From: Chloroflexota bacterium
GTDB taxonomy: Bacteria; Chloroflexota; Anaerolineae; Aggregatilineales; UBA3940
Reading direction: 5' to 3'
DNA: 9,950 bases
NCBI GenBank assembly: GCA_024643825.1
Contig: JAHEME010000066.1
Span: 1 to 9,950, forward strand
Made by a program: the position numbers and the translations under genes
Notes under the pieces: model-generated
Told to the model about the DNA's origin: nothing
The model's database searches: none
The model's input: only the letters and a program-made list of their open reading frames with translations
In this document: piece by piece, positions 6,468-9,950 of the stretch
Position numbering within the stretch: the first letter of the stretch is position 1
How the letters are laid out: every line of letters begins with the position of its first letter

Positions 6468-6496
6468 TAGATAAATATCGAGTAGATATTTATCTA
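6468..6496. promoter_or_regulatory. Perfect 12-bp inverted repeat: operator at the transcription start
   Basis: TAGATAAATATC (6468-6479) and GATATTTATCTA (6485-6496) are perfect inverted arms around the centre GAGTA. The same stretch also reads as two tandem 14-bp palindromes of the form TAGATA-N2-TATCTA, at 6468-6481 (one mismatch, TATCGA) and 6483-6496 (perfect arms), 15 bases apart. A third, degenerate copy (9 of 12 fixed positions) lies at 6499-6512 over the -10 box. The element starts about 6 bases after the -10 box, so a bound repressor would block transcription initiation. Binding by the nearby ArsR-type protein is inference. Confidence 0.75.
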
Positions 6497-6501
6497 ATAA
6501 G

Positions 6502-6530
6502 ATAATAGTCTAATCACAATAGAAAGTCAA
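6502..6530 (-). promoter_or_regulatory. Near-consensus sigma-70 type promoter for the 84-aa gene and probably the genes after it
   Basis: On the - strand TTGACT (6530-6525) and TATTAT (6507-6502) are separated by exactly 17 bases, each matching consensus at 5 of 6 positions. Transcription would start near 6495, inside the inverted repeat, giving a leader of about 77 bases before ATG 6418. The surrounding stretch is distinctly A+T-rich compared with the coding regions. Confidence 0.75.
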
Positions 6531-6550
6531 GCTTTTTGGGGAAAAGGCTT
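6529..6550. other. Hairpin downstream of the hydrolase gene
   Basis: AAGCTTTTT (6529-6537) can pair with AAAAGGCTT (6542-6550) around a GGGG loop, with one wobble or mismatch. It lies 20 bases after the hydrolase stop and overlaps the -35 box of the next promoter. A weak terminator for the hydrolase transcript is possible, but there is no strong T-run after it. Confidence 0.25.
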
Positions 6551-6569
6551 CCCGATTCAGCACAAACTG

Positions 6570-7262
6570 TTATTTATGAGGAATCCGAGCGTAGAATTCG
6601 TGAAGGGCGCTATATACCACTGGATGCCTAATCATGCCGAGGTGATCCGAATGGGGGACGACGAGGAACTCCGCGCCCGGCATTACCCCGTACAGTTGGA
6701 GACAGTCTTCCACATCGTTGAACTCATCCCGATCCGCACAGATGATCAGTGATGGTTGTGTCACTGAACCAAAAGCCTCCACCGGAGAATCCCACCCCAC
6801 GCCAATGCCTGTCTCAGGATCAAACACCTCTCGAACCTTCCCCTGACGCTGGTCGGGTGGCCCTACAATGGAGCTTATGCGTTCGGCGGAGGCGTGGCGA
6901 TAGTTCGTACCCAGGAGTACCAGCGACAGGAACATCTCCGGCTGGCGTTTTGCCGCATACAACAGCACACCGCCCCCCATGCTGTAGCCAAATCCATGCA
7001 CCGGGCCGCGCCCCAGTACATAGAGAAACTCCAATAGATCATCGACCAATCTGGTAAGATGGAGGTCTGACGCTGGATTTGCCGTCTGCCCATGCCCTCG
7101 CTGATCCGGGGTGATTACGTTGAAACCCTGCTTCTTCAGATCATCGGCTATCCAACCCATGAGAATTCCATTGGCGGTGGCGGCATGCAAGGCAACTAAT
7201 GGCGGCCCTTCTCCTCGTTCGGAGTAGTGCATCTTGAGGTCGCTGACGCTGAGACCGGGCAT
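6570..7262 (-). CDS. Alpha/beta hydrolase
   Basis: A 230-residue soluble alpha/beta-hydrolase-fold enzyme. Residues 20-31 (PPLVALHAATAN) hold the strand and oxyanion-hole loop (family form HG-x-x-x), VITPDQRGHGQT (49-60) is the classic post-strand motif, and GYSMGG (92-97) is the nucleophile elbow with Ser94. Asp179 in CADRDEFN and His207 in HSDHLG complete the expected triad. The cap between about residues 120 and 160 is very short, so the protein is near the minimal fold. Such enzymes are esterases, lactonases or carboxylic-ester hydrolases; the substrate is not readable. Start ATG 7262 is set by AAAGGGG (7269-7275) 6 bases upstream; an upstream Met at 7286 would add eight basic residues and lacks a good site. 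Divergent from the exported repeat protein; 5' to the 84-residue gene, which has its own promoter. Confidence 0.92.
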   Translation of the reverse strand: MPGLSVSDLKMHYSERGEGPPLVALHAATANGILMGWIADDLKKQGFNVITPDQRGHGQTANPASDLHLTRLVDDLLEFLYVLGRGPVHGFGYSMGGGVLLYAAKRQPEMFLSLVLLGTNYRHASAERISSIVGPPDQRQGKVREVFDPETGIGVGWDSPVEAFGSVTQPSLIICADRDEFNDVEDCLQLYGVMPGAEFLVVPHSDHLGMIRHPVVYSALHEFYARIPHK

Positions 7263-7268
7263 TCTCTT

Positions 7269-7275
7269 CCCCTTT
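7269..7275 (-). promoter_or_regulatory. Ribosome binding site that sets the hydrolase start
   Basis: AAAGGGG on the - strand, 6 bases before ATG 7262, which decides against the upstream Met at 7286. Confidence 0.55.
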
Positions 7276-7293
7276 CTGGAAAGCACATTCCAG
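7276..7293. promoter_or_regulatory. Inverted repeat in the divergent hydrolase / repeat-protein region
   Basis: CTGGAA (7276-7281) and TTCCAG (7288-7293) are perfect 6-bp arms around AGCACA. It lies directly upstream of the hydrolase ribosome binding site. It could be a small operator or leader hairpin. The remaining 7294-7383 has no promoter I can support for either direction. Confidence 0.3.
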
Positions 7294-7383
7294 GCTGAGT
7301 CTAACGGCTCTGTCTGATCTGGGCGAGTGTAAACCCGGTTCTATTGAGTCGACAATCCTGTCTGCTTCGATTACCATTCTGGC

Positions 7384-7473
7384 GTGCCCACTCAACAAAC
7401 CTTCCAACGCCGCAAACTTGCCCTCGAGTTTCTGCTGATCCTGCTCTTGTGGCAAGGCATGCCTGCTCATGCG
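7384..7473 (+). other. Signal peptide of the repeat protein
   Basis: Residues 1-30: a polar N-region ending QRRK, a hydrophobic core LALEFLLILLLW (12-23), and a C-region MPAHA with Ala-x-Ala before Gln31. This is a Sec-type signal peptidase I site; the RR pair does not match the full Tat motif. No lipobox Cys is present. An ATG at 7459 would delete the core and is rejected as start. Confidence 0.8.
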
Positions 7474-9950
7474 CAGGAAATCCCTTCTACTTCCCCAACC
7501 TCTGAGAGAGTTACCGAAATCGCGAGGCTTGGCGGCGTGATACGGGATTCAGTTCCGCGAGCCGATGGGAAGATTCTCGCCGCAGAGGGGAGCACGCTGG
7601 TTCTCTTCGACAGTGGATTCGGAACGCCCGATCTTCTGGCGCACGCCGATTTACAACACGGGGAGATTCTGGATTTAGCCAGGGCAACATCCTATGTTCT
7701 TGTACTGGCAGAAGACGGTCTGCTGGTACTCCCAGATTCGGGCGACCACATCCCTGATCCGGTTGGATTTTCTCCTCACAGCGGGCAATCGATGGATGTG
7801 GTTGGTGAGATCATCGCCATCGCTTCTCAGCAGGCTGGATTGCATCTGCTCCGACTGGAAGGAAGCGGAGCCATAACCCTCCTCTCATCGATGGCACTCT
7901 CTGCCCCTGACGGCACTCAGTCTTCCGCCGAGAATGTTTCCCTGTCAGGAGATGGTCAACGAGCCTATGTTGCTACAGGCCCATCAGGGGTGATCGTGGT
8001 GAACATCACTGACCCGACATCCCCAGTAGTTGTCGGCCCGCTGCCAGGGATCAGTGCTGGAGAAGCGGTCATCAGCGTCGGGCCTCTGCTGGCGGTCGGG
8101 AGCAAAGGGACGCTTCAACTCGTCGATCCTGCACCAGGCGCGAGCACGGTCGGCGTCTTTGATGCTCTCAGCAACGGGCGACGGATTGTGATTCAAGATG
8201 ATTACGCCTATATCGCGGATGCCTCCGACGGGTTGAAAATCTTCTGGCTGACTGCCCCGGATCGCCCGGTGCAAATTTATGGCGAATCAGCACATCCTGT
8301 AGCAGACCTACAGGTCGTGGGAAATCTATTGTATGCCGTAGGTTCGGATGGACTGCGTATCCTTGATGTCGGCAATCGCTACCACCCTTTGGAACTCAGT
8401 AGAACCGCCCTCGCTGGCAGTCCGCGTGACATCGAACTAAGTGACGAACGAGCCTTCGTATCGCTGGGTGATCAGGGCCTGGCAATCATCAACCTGACCA
8501 ATCTTTCCGCACCACAGGTTACGGCACGAATTCCCCTGGATGGGTCCGCGAATGCGGCGCTATTTGATGAGGGGACACTTTATGTAGCGGCTGGTGAGGC
8601 CGGAATCACGATCATTAACGCAGCTACCTCAGGAGCCGAGAGTATTCAGACAACGCTGGCAACCCCCGGCGCAGCGCTTGATCTTGCCCGACGAGGGAAT
8701 GCCCTGCTTGTAGCTGCCGGGGATGCGGGTATTCTGAGCTTCGATGTAACTTACCCGCAGACTCCGGCACTGATCGGGGCGCTGACTCTTGACCCGATCT
8801 CCAGTGCCCCCAACGAATCGATGCACCGGGCAGAAGCGATCACGATCAGCGGCAAGCGGGCTTACGTTAGTGAAGGTTCCAGCTTCCTTGTGGTGGACAT
8901 CAGCTTCCCAGATCGATTGGGGCGACTCACCCGGATTGAAACGGAGAGTTCTTCCATTGGGGTAAGTAGCGTCTATCTTTATTCTGCCAGCGGGAGCCAG
9001 ATCGCGATTTACGATGCACGCGCTACAGCGGAACCCATCTACCTCCGAACCTATCATGGGCTATCGCACATAGCGAAACTCTCCGCTCAGGGGGATCGCA
9101 TCTATGCCACCAGCACAGGGTCAGGGCCAGATGTGGTGGCGATCAGTTTGCTGACCCCTGATTTTCCCGTAGAACTCGATAACGTTGGAGAGGTTGGATA
9201 TACGTGGCGAGCCACGCCAAACAGGGACGATGTATGGGTGGCGGCTGGTTTTAGAGGGCTGCGCCGCTACCAGGTCAGTGAAGGAGGGGCATTCACATTT
9301 ACGGGTTCATATACGCCTATCAACCAATCAGCAGCACTTGCCATTGACGGAAGTTCGCTGGTGGCAGGGGGGGAAGATGGCTGGGCCTTGCTCGACACAG
9401 CAAGCGAGGAAGCGGAAGTGCTCGGTCAATCACCTGATCAGGTTGCAGTCAACAGCGTGGCTATTGATGGGAATATGGTTGCTGCTGCCCAGGGAGAAAG
9501 CGGAATCGCGCTGTACGAACGGAGTGAGACGGGCTTCGCGATCGTCGCCCATCAGAAGACGCATGGCCCTGCGGCGGCAGTAACGCTTGATACACAGTAT
9601 GTATACGCGGCTGATGCAGGGGGACTCTCCGTCTTTGACCGCCGTTATTTGCTACCGATTGTACGGGTCAGCACACCATCCCCCGCTACAGGTCTTGCAG
9701 TGCGAGGATCGACAGCTTATCTCAGCCTGTTTGATGGATCGGTGGCGGTGATCGATCTCGGAGACCCGATGGGCAGTCTGACGCTGCGACGCTCCGTCTC
9801 AACCCAACGCCCGACCTCCCTCATTCGTGATGGTGATGGGCGCATTTATGGGATTGCCGATAACCTGATCTCTCGATTCGCAATCCAGAATCTGGATCTG
9901 TTTGGAGTCATTGAGGATAGCACGCTGCCTATCTTTGCCAGCGATGGCTT
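7384..9950 (+). CDS. Exported LVIVD-type multi-propeller protein, N-terminal 855 residues (3' end outside window)
   Basis: The frame starts after an in-frame TGA at 7345-7347 and runs open to the window end, so it is incomplete. GTG 7384 is the only usable start that keeps the signal peptide; the Shine-Dalgarno site is poor. The rest is a chain of about 19 degenerate repeats of roughly 40-45 residues, each with a strand like AYVATG or LYVAAG, a Gly turn, then a strand like VIVVNI, RILDV, AIINL or LVVDI followed by a D-P-like turn. Good examples are AYVATGPSGVIVVNITDP, LYAVGSDGLRILDV and AFVSLGDQGLAIINL. This is the LVIVD/beta-propeller pattern of surface proteins of unknown ligand; the number of repeats implies two or three propellers in tandem. 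No enzyme motif is seen. The missing C-terminus would show whether it has a membrane anchor or sorting signal. Confidence 0.9.
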   Translation, partial: MPTQQTFQRRKLALEFLLILLLWQGMPAHAQEIPSTSPTSERVTEIARLGGVIRDSVPRADGKILAAEGSTLVLFDSGFGTPDLLAHADLQHGEILDLARATSYVLVLAEDGLLVLPDSGDHIPDPVGFSPHSGQSMDVVGEIIAIASQQAGLHLLRLEGSGAITLLSSMALSAPDGTQSSAENVSLSGDGQRAYVATGPSGVIVVNITDPTSPVVVGPLPGISAGEAVISVGPLLAVGSKGTLQLVDPAPGASTVGVFDALSNGRRIVIQDDYAYIADASDGLKIFWLTAPDRPVQIYGESAHPVADLQVVGNLLYAVGSDGLRILDVGNRYHPLELSRTALAGSPRDIELSDERAFVSLGDQGLAIINLTNLSAPQVTARIPLDGSANAALFDEGTLYVAAGEAGITIINAATSGAESIQTTLATPGAALDLARRGNALLVAAGDAGILSFDVTYPQTPALIGALTLDPISSAPNESMHRAEAITISGKRAYVSEGSSFLVVDISFPDRLGRLTRIETESSSIGVSSVYLYSASGSQIAIYDARATAEPIYLRTYHGLSHIAKLSAQGDRIYATSTGSGPDVVAISLLTPDFPVELDNVGEVGYTWRATPNRDDVWVAAGFRGLRRYQVSEGGAFTFTGSYTPINQSAALAIDGSSLVAGGEDGWALLDTASEEAEVLGQSPDQVAVNSVAIDGNMVAAAQGESGIALYERSETGFAIVAHQKTHGPAAAVTLDTQYVYAADAGGLSVFDRRYLLPIVRVSTPSPATGLAVRGSTAYLSLFDGSVAVIDLGDPMGSLTLRRSVSTQRPTSLIRDGDGRIYGIADNLISRFAIQNLDLFGVIEDSTLPIFASDG

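Noticed and set aside
6468..6530. Attachment site, CRISPR repeat or replication origin
   Set aside because: The A+T-rich inverted repeat sits precisely at a promoter start; there are no spacers, no integrase, no DnaA boxes and no replication gene.
7459..7461. ATG as the start of the repeat protein
   Set aside because: It would remove the hydrophobic core of a clear signal peptide while keeping its cleavage site.
7141..7470. 109-residue open frame on the - strand
   Set aside because: It overlaps the hydrolase start in another frame and the signal peptide of the exported protein on the other strand; its only orderly part is the antisense of that signal peptide.
9185..9583. 132-residue open frame on the + strand
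   Set aside because: Out-of-frame shadow within the long repeat protein, whose frame continues unbroken with repeat motifs.

Overview
This 9,950-base window holds nine protein genes in three blocks, with short gaps. Gene content suggests a free-living, Gram-positive-like or monoderm environmental bacterium, most probably Chloroflexota (Anaerolineae-like). The basis is the ArsR-type regulator with a long N-terminal domain, the SRPBCC/PDZ/DinB fusion and the long secreted LVIVD-type beta-propeller protein. This placement is inference from protein style; there is no rRNA or other marker gene here. No tRNA, rRNA, CRISPR array, insertion sequence or phage gene was seen.

Block 1 (2-2494, + strand) is a tight run of four genes with gaps of 9-17 bases. 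It holds the C-terminal part of an ArsB/NhaD-type membrane permease cut by the window edge, a small universal-stress-protein-like gene, a one-domain helix-turn-helix protein with an acidic middle and a C-terminal helix, and a YghO-like GNAT-fold protein. It ends in a perfect 10-bp hairpin that includes the last stop codon.

Block 2 (2568-7262, - strand, converging on block 1) reads, in transcription order: an alpha/beta hydrolase (7262-6570), a basic 84-residue orphan protein (6418-6164), an ArsR-family regulator with a ~260-residue N-terminal domain (6064-4985), an aldo/keto reductase (4837-3857), and a three-domain SRPBCC-PDZ-DinB fusion (3773-2568). The best regulatory signal in the window lies before the 84-residue gene: a near-consensus sigma-70 promoter (TTGACT, 17 bases, TATTAT) followed at once by a perfect 12-bp inverted repeat. 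That repeat resolves into two tandem copies of a 14-bp palindrome. It looks like an operator at the transcription start, and the nearby ArsR protein is the obvious candidate to bind it. A plausible reading is a self-regulated unit (84-aa protein, ArsR, reductase, fusion protein) for stress or small-molecule handling, but no inducer can be named.

Block 3 (7384-9950, + strand, divergent from the hydrolase) is one very long open frame, still open at the window end. It starts at a GTG, has a clear signal peptide, and carries about 19 degenerate beta-propeller-like repeats of the LVIVD type, so it is probably an exported multi-propeller protein.

Nothing here is clearly a new defence or mobile system. 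The points most worth a second look are the tandem operator and promoter, the three-domain fusion, the orphan 84-aa gene with its CxC motif, and the giant repeat protein.
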